Of a DNA stretch of 64,000 nucleotides, positions 1 to 8,837 are shown one piece after another. The position numbers and the translations under genes were made by a program. Source of the DNA: Hyphomicrobiales bacterium (lineage in GTDB: Bacteria; Pseudomonadota; Alphaproteobacteria; Rhizobiales; MH13). The notes under the pieces are model-generated. The model was not told the origin of the DNA. It saw only the letters and a program-made list of their open reading frames with translations, and made no database searches. The stretch's first letter is position 1. Each line of letters opens with the position of its first letter. The stretch covers positions 1,903,899 to 1,967,898 of the forward strand of contig JAEPOK010000001.1 of NCBI GenBank assembly GCA_017642935.1, written 5' to 3'.

Positions 1-12
1 GTTCGTATCCAA

Positions 13-630
13 CTACTCGTGTCCTAAGAAATCTATGCGTCCAATTTCCTCATCGTCGATCAGTATCTTCGATGAGACGAAACGGCCAGCAGTGATCCGT
101 GGGTCTTTGAGGGTGATAGTGCCGGCTGTGGACGGCAGCGGACCGTCCTTCGCCAAGCGAACAAACCACCACCTTTTGCGGGCGGGCATGGCTTGCGTGC
201 AAAGCCGCTTCATCGCGCTCGACAAATTCTCCGCCGTCGTGAGGCTATCGACGGGGCGCAAGCTGATCCATTCGCCCTTCGGATCAATCTTGCAGTTGTC
301 CCAGGCTTTTTCCTCCGCGTAGTCTCGATCATGGTCTGCGATGACATTGTCGGTGGGAAAAATTGCGAACCGCCGTATACCGGATTGATTGGCCAAAATC
401 CCTGTTACGGATGCCGCCTTTTTCTCCTCGGCCGACAGGGGCTGCGCGACCTCCAGCTTGCCGATTGTCGAAAGCTGTTGGTGGAATTCAACCTTCTTTA
501 CAACCGAAGCGTCACCGAGATCCGCGGCGAAGGCATCCAGCCAAACAATGAGATCCGTCGCGTGTACATAGCGCCGCCCACCCTTGAAACTGGCAGCGAC
601 CCCAGATAATTTCGTGCTCATCAAGGCCAC
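13..630 (-). CDS. hypothetical protein, 205 aa
   Basis: I do not recognise this family. It is a complete soluble-looking ORF that starts at GTG 630 or more plausibly at the in-frame ATG nine bases further in (M4), with a GGGCGAGGCGG stretch just upstream. No signal peptide or membrane segment is visible. Residues 80-150 have alternating charged and hydrophobic segments. It is separated from the polysaccharide genes by about 215 bp and points away from them, so it is probably unrelated to them. Codon use looks like the neighbours. The opposite-strand ORFs over it are shorter and fragmented, which supports the minus-strand reading. Confidence 0.6.
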   Translation of the reverse strand: MALMSTKLSGVAASFKGGRRYVHATDLIVWLDAFAADLGDASVVKKVEFHQQLSTIGKLEVAQPLSAEEKKAASVTGILANQSGIRRFAIFPTDNVIADHDRDYAEEKAWDNCKIDPKGEWISLRPVDSLTTAENLSSAMKRLCTQAMPARKRWWFVRLAKDGPLPSTAGTITLKDPRITAGRFVSSKILIDDEEIGRIDFLGHE

Positions 631-847
631 CGCCTCGCCCTAACAAAATGTCATGTCCATCGCATAAACTTGGTTGGTCGAGTTGACAACGTCATTCATG
701 CGGTTCAACACCAAGCCTTCGACGCAAGGAGTCATTGCAGAAATGATCCAAGCATCAACCATCATATATTTGCGATAGTGATTTATTGTGGTCACTTTAA
801 CTGCAAGAGGGAATTAGCACATAGCTATCTCACTTGATTATAAAGAC

Positions 848-1630
848 TTGCGCCAGGCTTACATTAATTGTGGCGTCCAAAAAGGCAGAACAATCTACGT
901 AACTGGCAATCTGGGGCGGGTCGGGCTGCTGCACGTCAATGGTGCGGCTGACAAGGCCGCCACAATCGACGCGCACATATCGATTTTATTGGAGTTGATC
1001 GGAGAGCACGGCAATATTGCATTTCCAACCCACTCCACTGAACTTGTCGGCTCTGGGCTGGAATTCGACCCTTATTCGACGCCTACAAAGTTCACGCTGA
1101 GCGAAGCCTTGCGCAAGGCAATTCCGCACGAGCGTCAATTCCATCCATTTCTGTCCACTTCAGTCCATGGGCCCGATGCGAAGGAACTCGTGCCACAGGG
1201 AATCTTTCCGCACTGCTTCGGTCATGGCTCACCAATGGCGCAGCTGCGTGATGCCGACTGTCTGCATGTCTCCATTGGAGAGCCTGTGCGAAAGACGATA
1301 AGTGCGGTGCATCATTGCGAACTGATCGCCGGGGTGCCCTATCGATATGTCAAGGCCTTCAATGTGGCGTGCCTGTTAGAAGGCGAGCGAAAAGAGAAAG
1401 AGTTTTTTCTCCACGTTTGGTATCGGAAAATGGACATGAAGCGTGACGGCAATCAAAAGATCACCGATCTACCGGGTATCAAAAATGCGATCAGATCGGA
1501 AAACGTCGGTCGTAGTGTGATCTCCAGTGTTCCAATTAAGACCTTCATCGATACCACACTATCGGCAATGCGCCGGGACCCTTACATCTGGCTTGCGACC
1601 AAGCCGACCATACGTCCCTGGGAAGAATAA
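848..1630 (+). CDS. AAC(3)-family N-acetyltransferase in polysaccharide locus
   Basis: This resembles the aminoglycoside 3-N-acetyltransferase fold (Antibiotic_NAT). The GxxxGxxxYV start of the family, a PTHS stretch near residue 60, FHPFLS...HGP near residue 100 and FGHGSPMAQL...LH near residue 125 are all visible. In surface-polysaccharide loci such proteins are expected to N-acylate an amino sugar rather than a drug. The listed start is TTG 848, which has no ribosome site. The frame stays open upstream to a TAG at 815, and a good GAGGGA (807-812) lies 8 nt before an ATA at 821, so the true start may be ATA 821. The next gene begins immediately after its stop, suggesting an operon. The acceptor is unknown. 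Confidence 0.7.
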   Translation: MRQAYINCGVQKGRTIYVTGNLGRVGLLHVNGAADKAATIDAHISILLELIGEHGNIAFPTHSTELVGSGLEFDPYSTPTKFTLSEALRKAIPHERQFHPFLSTSVHGPDAKELVPQGIFPHCFGHGSPMAQLRDADCLHVSIGEPVRKTISAVHHCELIAGVPYRYVKAFNVACLLEGERKEKEFFLHVWYRKMDMKRDGNQKITDLPGIKNAIRSENVGRSVISSVPIKTFIDTTLSAMRRDPYIWLATKPTIRPWEE

Positions 1631-2935
1631 ATGGCCGAGGACCCGAAAACCGTCAGCGCAATTGAAGGCACCGAAATCTATCGATGGTGCGTGGATCTTT
1701 TCCCCATCTGTCGGTCAATAACTGGGAAAGGCGTGCGGCAGACACTTGAGTACTACAAGGGAATTGTTCCAGAGCTATCGCTACTTAGTCTTCCGACAGG
1801 AACGGAGGTTTTCGATTGGGCGATTCCTCAGGAGTGGATCGTCCGTGACGCATTCATCGAGCATGACAGCGGGCAGAGGTTTGCGGAATTCAAGAAGACG
1901 AACCTGCATGTGCTGAATTACTCGGCTCCGCTCGATAAATCGGTCGGGAAGGCAGAGCTTGCAGATTACATCTGGGTGCAAGACGACCAGCCCGACCGCA
2001 TCCCTTATGTGACCAGCTATTATGATCGTCGCTCCGGTTTCTGTCTGAGCCGAAAGGAATATGAAAGCCTGCCCAGCGGCAGTTATCATCTGTACATCGA
2101 TTCAGAGCATGTGGACGGCCAACTGGATATGGCCGAACTGATCATCGAAGGGCGAAGCAAGCAGGAGATCCTCATCTCCTCCTATGTCTGCCACCCGTCC
2201 ATGGCGAACAATGAACTGTCGGGCCCGTCCCTTGCCATCGGCCTGGCCAAGTACATCAAATCCTTAGGCGGCGATCATCATTACACCTACAGGTTCGTCT
2301 TGGTGCCAGAGACGATTGGTGCGTTGGCATATCTGTCGTTGCGGCTTGAGGATATGCAAGCCGCAACGGTCGCCGGCTTCGTTCTGTCCTGCGTCGGCGA
2401 CGACGGCGACTACAGTTCGGTTGCATCGCGCAGCGGCGAAACCCTCGCCGACCAAGCGCTGTTTGCGTCGCTGAGGAGCCGAGAACGCCATAAGCAATAT
2501 AGTTTTTTGCATCGAGGGAGTGACGAGCGCCAGTATTGTGCGCCGGGTGTCGATCTTCCCGTCGCCTGCTTTTGCCGCACGAAGTTTGGCGAGTTTCCCG
2601 AATACCATACCGATGCGGACGATCTCGATTTCATCAGTCCCGGCGGACTTCAAGGCGCGTTCGACGTCATGCGAGAGATAATAGAAGCCTTTGAGGCGGG
2701 CCTTTATCCGAAGACCACGACAATTGGCGAACCGCAGTTTGGGCGTCGTGGTCTCAGATCGACCATAGGTAAGAAGGAGGCTTACTTCGAGGGCATCTAT
2801 AAGCTTTGCTCAGATGTTGTTGCCTACGCAGACGGAAAGACCAGCATATTCGAAATGTCGAGGATTTTCGGCGTCGATCTGGCGAAGACAACGAGTTGCG
2901 TGCGACTGCTGAAGCAAAACGATTTGCTCGTTTGA
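1631..2935 (+). CDS. DUF4910/DUF2172 aminopeptidase-like protein
   Basis: A 434-aa protein of the DUF4910 family, which has an M28-like zinc aminopeptidase core with an inserted domain and a C-terminal winged-helix-like tail (DUF2172/DUF4910/UCP01524). The CHPSMANNELSGP stretch near residue 187 carries the metal-binding His and acidic residues. RYTFVLVPETIGA-like text near 220 and EYHTDADDLDFI near residue 325 are further family landmarks. The ATG follows the stop codon of the acetyltransferase directly. The family recurs in LPS and capsule loci, where its substrate is not established. A role in deacylating or trimming an amide-linked sugar substituent is my inference. It is not expected to be secreted, since no signal peptide is seen. 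Confidence 0.75.
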   Translation: MAEDPKTVSAIEGTEIYRWCVDLFPICRSITGKGVRQTLEYYKGIVPELSLLSLPTGTEVFDWAIPQEWIVRDAFIEHDSGQRFAEFKKTNLHVLNYSAPLDKSVGKAELADYIWVQDDQPDRIPYVTSYYDRRSGFCLSRKEYESLPSGSYHLYIDSEHVDGQLDMAELIIEGRSKQEILISSYVCHPSMANNELSGPSLAIGLAKYIKSLGGDHHYTYRFVLVPETIGALAYLSLRLEDMQAATVAGFVLSCVGDDGDYSSVASRSGETLADQALFASLRSRERHKQYSFLHRGSDERQYCAPGVDLPVACFCRTKFGEFPEYHTDADDLDFISPGGLQGAFDVMREIIEAFEAGLYPKTTTIGEPQFGRRGLRSTIGKKEAYFEGIYKLCSDVVAYADGKTSIFEMSRIFGVDLAKTTSCVRLLKQNDLLV

Positions 2936-2963
2936 CAACACGGTTTGCCACCAAGGCCGCCCA

Positions 2964-4604
2964 ATGAAGGCCTTCATCTGCAGGATCATCGACAGGCTTC
3001 GTCGTCGGGCCCAATTCGGCCGTGTCACAAGGCTATTGAGGGGCTATCGGGTTCTGCAGTCGAATCAAGATCCCGAGTTCATACGCTCAATCCGCGTCGA
3101 TATCCAAAAGCAACATTTGTCCATCCCGAAGGACTCGCTTTCGGACTACATTTTTGGCGCTATTCGGCATGACCGGGAAATCGTCGTTCGGCAATATGCC
3201 GTCAGTCGTTTGGCGATGCACCCGCTGTTTGCGCAGATCGTATCGTCGTTGGCAGCAAACGGTCGTCGGACCGTCTATTGCCTTCCCAAGGAATGGCGAT
3301 CCGTTTTGGCGATGCACGGTCTGACCGTCGCAGAATTTCCATCCAGGATCCGGTGGATAGGATTCATACTGGTCTCTTGGACACGAGGCGTGGCGCAAAT
3401 CTTGGCGCTGTGTGTTGCGTCCTTACCAAGGAGCCAGGCGAGGGCGCCAATTCCACGCAAGCACATTCATCTTGTCGGATTGACCGAACAGAATCTCCCC
3501 AAAACGGTCAATTCGGAAGGTTCCACGTGCGACATCGTGAGTTGGGTCGCCGACGGCATAGACGGTGGTCAAAAACCTCAGGCAGTCAGCCATGCTCTGG
3601 GACGGAACCACATTTCGAGCTTGGGCGATACGCAAATCGTGGCGGATTATCAGCTGTTTTCGCCACTCGGGAATGTCGCGAAATACGTTCAGTTTCTGAT
3701 GTGGGGAGCCATGGCGAGCCTACGATCGGCTGTGGACATGATGCGTGGACGCTGGTGGCATGCCCTCATGCTTGCCGAAGCGGCAAAGTACAAACAAACA
3801 CAGCTCCAGGAAGACGAAAATCTTGCGGATGAGTACTGGTTTCACAACTCGGGAACGCGTTATCGACCAATGTGGACCTACGATTGTGACTACAGGAACA
3901 TCAATGTCATCATGTACTTTTATTCAACCAACATGGAAGGATACAAGAAACGGAATGGGTCCTATCCAGTCCCTCCGCTAGGATGGCATATGATGACCTG
4001 GCCACAATACTATGTATGGGATGACCACCAAAAAAGGTTTCTGGAGAGAATTGGGCCCAAAAACCCCTCGATAAAAGTTGTCGGCCCGATTCCTTTTTCC
4101 GACATAGACGAGCCGCTCTCGAGATTGCCGCGGCCGATCATCGGGGTTTTCGATATCCAGCCGGTCCGCGCGAGTATTTTTTCTGGATTGGGTTTGGAGG
4201 ATCAGTTCTATCGACCAGCATTTTCCATTCGATTTTTGGGAGAAATCCAAAAGGCATGCCAAAACGTTGGCGTGCCTATGTTGTTCAAGTCAAAACGCGA
4301 TATTGGAAAATCGGTCCACCCCGCCTACAAATCCAATATTGACCGTGAGATCAGCGCCGACAAATCGGTACATCTGATAAAGTCAGACATCAGCGCCCAT
4401 CGCATCATCCCGAACTGTAGCTGTGTGGTCAGCGCGCCCTACACCTCCACAGCTTTGATCGCGAAGGCTTTGGGAATCCCAACGTGCTATTTTGATCCGA
4501 CAGGGTCTCTGATGGATGATGACGCCGGCGCGCACGGAGTCGAGATCATCCTGAGCACGGAGGGCCTGGAAAACTGGCTTTCGGCGCACCACAGAAGCGG
4601 TTGA
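2964..4604 (+). CDS. PFTS-motif surface polysaccharide biosynthesis protein
   Basis: A 546-aa protein whose C-terminal part reads like a GT-B-type surface-carbohydrate protein. Near residue 495 it has VVSAPYTSTALIAKALGIP, which matches the motif that names the polysaccharide biosynthesis PFTS motif family (Pro-aromatic-Thr-Ser), followed by a TCYFDPTG segment. The N-terminal 150 residues contain a basic amphipathic region and one hydrophobic stretch (about 130-150), compatible with a membrane-associated enzyme. It starts 28 bp after the DUF4910 gene, in the same direction. The catalytic activity of the family has not, to my knowledge, been firmly assigned. A glycosyl or ulosonic-acid transferase is plausible from its position beside kdsA. 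Confidence 0.6.
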   Translation: MKAFICRIIDRLRRRAQFGRVTRLLRGYRVLQSNQDPEFIRSIRVDIQKQHLSIPKDSLSDYIFGAIRHDREIVVRQYAVSRLAMHPLFAQIVSSLAANGRRTVYCLPKEWRSVLAMHGLTVAEFPSRIRWIGFILVSWTRGVAQILALCVASLPRSQARAPIPRKHIHLVGLTEQNLPKTVNSEGSTCDIVSWVADGIDGGQKPQAVSHALGRNHISSLGDTQIVADYQLFSPLGNVAKYVQFLMWGAMASLRSAVDMMRGRWWHALMLAEAAKYKQTQLQEDENLADEYWFHNSGTRYRPMWTYDCDYRNINVIMYFYSTNMEGYKKRNGSYPVPPLGWHMMTWPQYYVWDDHQKRFLERIGPKNPSIKVVGPIPFSDIDEPLSRLPRPIIGVFDIQPVRASIFSGLGLEDQFYRPAFSIRFLGEIQKACQNVGVPMLFKSKRDIGKSVHPAYKSNIDREISADKSVHLIKSDISAHRIIPNCSCVVSAPYTSTALIAKALGIPTCYFDPTGSLMDDDAGAHGVEIILSTEGLENWLSAHHRSG

Positions 4605-5163
4605 GATTGTTGATTGGATTGCGATTGACCAAGACGTCTGGCGAACACCCGCAATCTGGCGTTTTCGTTGCCGAGGGTGCCTTCAAGACGGCGCTTCGCA
4701 TAGTGACAGCGGCTCCATGCTCGGCCCACCTTGGGTAGGAACGGAAATCTGGCGCTGAAAGCGTGGTTTCGCGTTTGGCGACATGGCTGATCGTTTTTTG
4801 AAATGGATGCACTGTGCTGGGCATCGACATCGGTGCTCGTTAATGGCAAGGGCAGGGTGCGGGCTCCGAGGTCACGCACGCGTCGGCGGAATGGCTCAAA
4901 TCCAAGCGCGGAATTCAGGCGCACAATCCTCGGCGTTGCCGTTGGCAATCGCCTGCCGCGCAGGCATAGGCAAAGGTTGGCCGTCATCTGACGACGTCCT
5001 TGATCATCCCTGAGCGCACGGGCATTGAGCTCAGGGCGCTCGATAACGCGCCGCATCCCGCAAGCCGGTCTTGCGGTAGCCGCTTTTGTCTTTCATAGGC
5101 TGGCGCGGCATTCCAAACCTGACTCGGTCACCCGCCATCCGGGTGCCAATTCAAAGGACCTAT
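4605..5163 (+). other. Gene-free stretch with degenerate coding remnant
   Basis: There is no intact gene in about 560 bp. On the minus strand a coding-like run around 4640-4740 reads AKRRLEGTLGNENARLR, which resembles the coiled-coil part of an IS3-type OrfA, but frames are broken on both sides. Low-confidence insertion-sequence debris. The last 15 bp hold the AAGGA site of the following kdsA-like gene. Confidence 0.3.
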
Positions 5164-6048
5164 ATGACACAAGATCGCATTGTTGACGTTGGTTATGGTG
5201 ACGTCGCACGCGTGCAAATCGGTAAAGGGCTTCCGCTGGCCTACATCGGTGGCCCGTGCGCGATTGAGACCAGAGATCACACCCTGAAGATGGCTGAGGC
5301 TATTGGCGAGATTTGCCGCCGCCTGGACATCCCGTGGATCTTCAAGGCCTGCTACGACAAGGATTGCCGGTCGTCCACGGACAGTTTCCACGGTGTCGGC
5401 CTGGATGAGGGTCTGAAAATCCTGGCCGAAGTCCGCGAGACCTTTGGCGTTCCGGTCGTCTCGGATTTTTCAGATGCATCCTGGGCGGCAGCGACCGGCA
5501 AAGTCTGCGATATGGTTCAGGTGCCGGCCTATCTTTGCCGTCAGACATCGATCCTGCGTGCGGCGGCCGAGACCGGCCGTCCCGTTCATCTGAAGAAGGG
5601 GCAGTTCATGTCCCCGTGGAACATGAAGAACTCGGTGCGCAAGCTCGATTCCTTCGGCTGCCAGGCTGTCGTTCTCACAGATCGAGGCACATTCATGGGC
5701 TACAATATGCTGGTCAACGACATGACCTGCTTTCCCATCATGTCGAGGACCGGCTGCCCAGTTTGCTTTGACGCGACGCACTCGATCCAGATGCCGACAT
5801 CGATGGGCAATGTGTCAGGCGGGCAAAGGGAATTCATTCCCGCTTTGGTCCGAGCGGCGATGGCTTGCGGCGTCCAGGCCCTGTTCATGGAGACCCATGA
5901 CGATCCACCAAACGCCTTGTCGGACCCGAACACAGTGCTTGATATCCAATACCTAGAAACCGTCCTCGCACAGGCGAAACGGGTCCATGAAATGCGCCTG
6001 GCCATGCTTGAAGAGTTTGGAGACGACAATGTCCATCCCTCCCATTGA
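5164..6048 (+). CDS. kdsA: divergent 3-deoxy-8-phosphooctulonate synthase (KdsA-like)
   Basis: A DAHP/KDOP synthase family protein that would condense PEP with arabinose 5-phosphate or a related aldose phosphate in the cytoplasm. Landmarks seen are GGPCAIETRD (metal-binding Cys, so the metal-dependent class), FKACYDKDCRSS, VPAYLCRQT, KKGQFMSPWNMKN, FDATHSIQ (metal His) and FMETHDDP (metal Glu). The usual TDVHE signature reads SDFSDA here, so its His and Glu are missing. ATG 5164 is chosen because AAGGA (5153-5157) precedes it, and the longer frame from 5086 has no ribosome site. It overlaps the CBS gene by 20 bp. This is probably not the housekeeping kdsA. The change could mean a different acceptor sugar. 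Confidence 0.8.
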   Translation: MTQDRIVDVGYGDVARVQIGKGLPLAYIGGPCAIETRDHTLKMAEAIGEICRRLDIPWIFKACYDKDCRSSTDSFHGVGLDEGLKILAEVRETFGVPVVSDFSDASWAAATGKVCDMVQVPAYLCRQTSILRAAAETGRPVHLKKGQFMSPWNMKNSVRKLDSFGCQAVVLTDRGTFMGYNMLVNDMTCFPIMSRTGCPVCFDATHSIQMPTSMGNVSGGQREFIPALVRAAMACGVQALFMETHDDPPNALSDPNTVLDIQYLETVLAQAKRVHEMRLAMLEEFGDDNVHPSH

Positions 6049-6460
6049 GTCGTCCAAGGTGTCCGATGTGGCGTTGGGATTGGATGATTTTCCGGTCCTT
6101 GCTCCAACAGACCTGCTCAAGACGGCGCTTGAACAGATGACGGCAAAGCGCCTCGGTATCGTCTGCATTGTCGACGAAAACGGGGTCTTGCAGGGTGTGT
6201 TCACCGACGGCGATATCCGGCGGCATCTGTTGAGCGTTCAGCGCCCGTTTTCCGCCTTCTTCGCCGACGATGTTATCGATCATGCGGAGCTCGACCCGAC
6301 GACGGTGCAAGGCGATGCCAGTCTCGATGAGGCCTTGGATCTGATGGGCCATTCTCGTATCTGGGATCTGCCGGTCGTCGACGGCAGGGGTCATCTGATC
6401 GGCCTGCTCCATCTGCATCCGCTGGTCAACGCCCTGCGGCAGCCGGAAAGCCGCGCTTGA
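6029..6460 (+). CDS. CBS-domain protein resembling the KdsD/KpsF C-terminus
   Basis: About 143 aa made of two CBS motifs: VSDV...FPVLAPTDLLKTALEQM...GIVCIVDENGVLQGVFTDGD, then ASLDEALDLM...DLPVVDGRGHLIGLLHLHPLV. This is the arrangement found at the C-terminus of arabinose-5-phosphate isomerase (KdsD/KpsF), but the SIS isomerase domain is absent. ATG 6029 has GGAG 7 nt upstream and overlaps the KdsA-like gene by 20 bp, implying translational coupling. It may bind a nucleotide and regulate the ulosonic-acid enzymes or an isomerase encoded elsewhere. That role is inference. Confidence 0.7.
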   Translation: MSIPPIESSKVSDVALGLDDFPVLAPTDLLKTALEQMTAKRLGIVCIVDENGVLQGVFTDGDIRRHLLSVQRPFSAFFADDVIDHAELDPTTVQGDASLDEALDLMGHSRIWDLPVVDGRGHLIGLLHLHPLVNALRQPESRA

Positions 6461-6498
6461 ATTCTGACACGTCGAGACGTCTATCGAAGGATATATCT

Positions 6499-7440
6499 AT
6501 GTTGAACGAAACCCTGGAACGGCTGGGCCGTATTGGACGCAGCGCAGACGCAGCGCGCACGACTGCCGCTGCGGCAAGTGAGAAGATTTCTCACTTGCGG
6601 ACGAAGGGCTATGTCGCGTTCGATCATCTTGTTGGCACCGAGCGGCTGGAGCAACTGCAGGCCGACTATCGCCAGCGGCTCGAAGTGAACCTCGATTTCG
6701 AAATGCCGACACTGGCGCAAAGCCGCATTGACGCCGAGCGTGATGCAGACCTCATTGCGTCCAACTTCTTTGGAACCCCGCAAACCCTGTCCGCGCGCGG
6801 GCTCACCTTTGATCGTTCGGAGGTGACCAGCTACGGACAAGCCGTGGCGGATTTTCGTCCCTCGACACTTACGACACCTTTGCCTGACACCGTCGACTGG
6901 TTCGGCCTGTGGCTCTATCCGGCCATTCTGCCGGTCATCGAAGGCTATATGGGCTTCATTCCACGGCTGGAAGAAGCCTATATACGCCGCAATTTTCCGT
7001 CTGACTTCACGGTGATGAATCATGCCTGGCATCGCGACAGCAATCACCCCAGACACCTGCTCAAGGCGTTCTTTTTTCTGAACGACTGTACGCTCAAGAC
7101 AGGACCGCACCATTACATTGCCGGATCGATCGAGGACCGCAGGCTGGACGGCGAACGCTACTTCACGGACGATGAGGTTCGCGCGCTTTATCCCGCTGGA
7201 TCAGAGCGTGAAGTTGTAAGCGAGGTTCCAGCCGGGACCATCATACTTGAGGATACGCGCGGCTTGCATAAGGCAGGCATTCCTGAGGAAGGGTATCGCG
7301 ATCTCGGTTTTGCAACCTTCCTGCCGCCGATCGCTTTCCGGCAACGCCCAGCCCTTTATGCTCTGTCGGATCAGACGTACCAGCAGCTGACCAAAGAGCA
7401 GCAGCGCTACATCCCATCTGAAGTCCTGCATTCCTGCTGA
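6499..7440 (+). CDS. phytanoyl-CoA dioxygenase (PhyH) family oxygenase
   Basis: A 313-aa 2-oxoglutarate/Fe(II) oxygenase of the PhyH type. NHAWHRDSNHPRH near residue 180 supplies the HxD ligands, and the distal His and Arg region is ILEDTRGLHKAG...YRDLGFATF. ATG 6499 is preferred over TTG 6457 because AAGGA lies 7 nt before it. It follows the KdsA-like and CBS genes in the same direction, so hydroxylation of a sugar or of the ulosonic acid is a reasonable guess. PhyH proteins in polysaccharide loci are not characterised well enough to name a substrate. Confidence 0.7.
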   Translation: MLNETLERLGRIGRSADAARTTAAAASEKISHLRTKGYVAFDHLVGTERLEQLQADYRQRLEVNLDFEMPTLAQSRIDAERDADLIASNFFGTPQTLSARGLTFDRSEVTSYGQAVADFRPSTLTTPLPDTVDWFGLWLYPAILPVIEGYMGFIPRLEEAYIRRNFPSDFTVMNHAWHRDSNHPRHLLKAFFFLNDCTLKTGPHHYIAGSIEDRRLDGERYFTDDEVRALYPAGSEREVVSEVPAGTIILEDTRGLHKAGIPEEGYRDLGFATFLPPIAFRQRPALYALSDQTYQQLTKEQQRYIPSEVLHSC

Positions 7441-7488
7441 AGCCCCTGCCTGCAAAGGCACTGCGCCACCAAAAAAGGGCTTGCCATA

Positions 7489-8346
7489 GTGTCGTCGTCC
7501 GTTCTGTCCCGCCTAACCCGTGGCGTCGCCCGGCGCATGTTCCCCTTGCTGGAGCGTGGCCTGGATCTGCATGTGACGCCGAACGACTATTATTCGCCAA
7601 TTCCCTCGGTGAAGGACTTGCCGGACGGGATTTATGATCGCCCGTTTTCGCTCGTTGGCATCGACATGAACGAAGCCGGCCAGATGGCCGTTCTGGACGA
7701 GGTCTTTCCTCTCTATCTCGACGAGTACACACCCGATCCAAATGATGGCCTGTCGCTTGTGGATGCCTATGCGCTGTACGCGCTGCTGCGTCATCGCAAA
7801 CCCCAGCGCATGGTCGAGATCGGCGGCGGACACAGCACCTTCGTGTCCATGGCAGCGTTGGCTGCGAACCGCAGCGAAGGTCATCCCTGCCACTTCCTTT
7901 GTGTTGAACCCTATCCTCGGGGTTTTCTTCGCGAGGCAGATTGGCCCGACTATGAGCTCATCGCCGAGCAGGTTCAGGACGTGCCTTTGTCGGTGTTTGA
8001 CGGAGCGGACGTCGTGTTCATCGATTCCAGTCACGTGAGCAAGCTGGGCAGCGACGTCAATCACGAGATGTTCGAGATCGTGCCCCGCGTGAAACCGGGT
8101 GGCCTGATCCATTGGCACGATATCGTGATTCCGACGAATTATTGGGGTGATTGGACGCAGAGCGGCACGCAGTTTTGGAACGAGAGCTATCTGCTCCATG
8201 CGTTCTTGCTGTTCAACAGCAGCTTCCGGGTGCTTTGGGCTGCCCGGTGGTTCAGGATGAACCACGGCGACCTGCTTGCAGATCGCTTCGGTTTCCTGCG
8301 CCCCGACCACAGGCTGACGTCTTTCTGGGTCGAGCGGGAACGATGA
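7489..8346 (+). CDS. class I SAM-dependent methyltransferase
   Basis: A 285-aa Rossmann-fold methyltransferase (Methyltransf_24-like). Motif I is MVEIGGGHST near residue 108, the acidic loop FLCVEPYP lies near 140, ADVVFIDSSHV near 180 and the PGGLIHWHDIV motif near 203 is typical of sugar O-methyltransferases with a metal-binding HDI. GTG 7489 starts it. Its TGA overlaps the ATG of the acetyltransferase (ATGA), so the two are co-translated. Probably methylates a glycan residue. The position methylated cannot be read from sequence. Confidence 0.7.
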   Translation: MSSSVLSRLTRGVARRMFPLLERGLDLHVTPNDYYSPIPSVKDLPDGIYDRPFSLVGIDMNEAGQMAVLDEVFPLYLDEYTPDPNDGLSLVDAYALYALLRHRKPQRMVEIGGGHSTFVSMAALAANRSEGHPCHFLCVEPYPRGFLREADWPDYELIAEQVQDVPLSVFDGADVVFIDSSHVSKLGSDVNHEMFEIVPRVKPGGLIHWHDIVIPTNYWGDWTQSGTQFWNESYLLHAFLLFNSSFRVLWAARWFRMNHGDLLADRFGFLRPDHRLTSFWVERER

Positions 8347-8837
8347 ACCTTAGCAACTGGCGCTATCTGTCACCGAGCCACTATGTCGACGCCTTGTTCA
8401 GTCGCCTGGCGCCTCGCCTGCGCGTCCATCTGGCCCATGCACCGTTGATTTGGGGTGACGCCTCCCGGCTCTCCAAAGGCAAAAACGTCCACCTTGTCGA
8501 CGCGATCATCAACCTTCGGTCAGGACATGTGACGATTGGCGACAACAGCTTTCTTGGCCACGGTGTCATGTTGCTGACGGGCAAACATGATATTGCCGAA
8601 CGAGGCGCAGCCCGCCATGCGTCCGTTCCTAAGGAAGGGCGCGACATCACGATCGGTCAAGGCGTTTGGATCGCGTCAGGCGCCATCATCGTCGGGCCCT
8701 GTGAGATCGGGGACAATGCTGTGATAGGTGCCGGCGTCGTCGTCACGGGGCACATCGAGGCCAACACAATCTGCACGGGCATGCCCCCACGCCAGCTCAA
8801 GGCGCTTGAGTACTCGTCCGACGCCAAAGATGCTTGA
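8343..8837 (+). CDS. hexapeptide-repeat sugar O-acetyltransferase
   Basis: About 164 aa with left-handed beta-helix hexapeptide repeats: NVHLVDAIINLRSGHVTIGD, then ITIGQGVWIASGAIIVGPCEIGD and NAVIGAGVVVTGHIEANT. The catalytic His is in the GKHDI loop near residue 80. It is a short WbbJ/CysE-like acyl-CoA-dependent acetyltransferase. ATG 8343 overlaps the upstream methyltransferase stop by four bases, and it overlaps the next gene by eight. Likely O-acetylates the repeat unit made by this locus. Confidence 0.8.
   Translation: MNLSNWRYLSPSHYVDALFSRLAPRLRVHLAHAPLIWGDASRLSKGKNVHLVDAIINLRSGHVTIGDNSFLGHGVMLLTGKHDIAERGAARHASVPKEGRDITIGQGVWIASGAIIVGPCEIGDNAVIGAGVVVTGHIEANTICTGMPPRQLKALEYSSDAKDA

Noticed and set aside
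848..1630. Aminoglycoside resistance gene
   Set aside because: The fold matches AAC(3), but the gene is in a polysaccharide locus. A sugar N-acetyltransferase role is more likely, and no resistance context is present.
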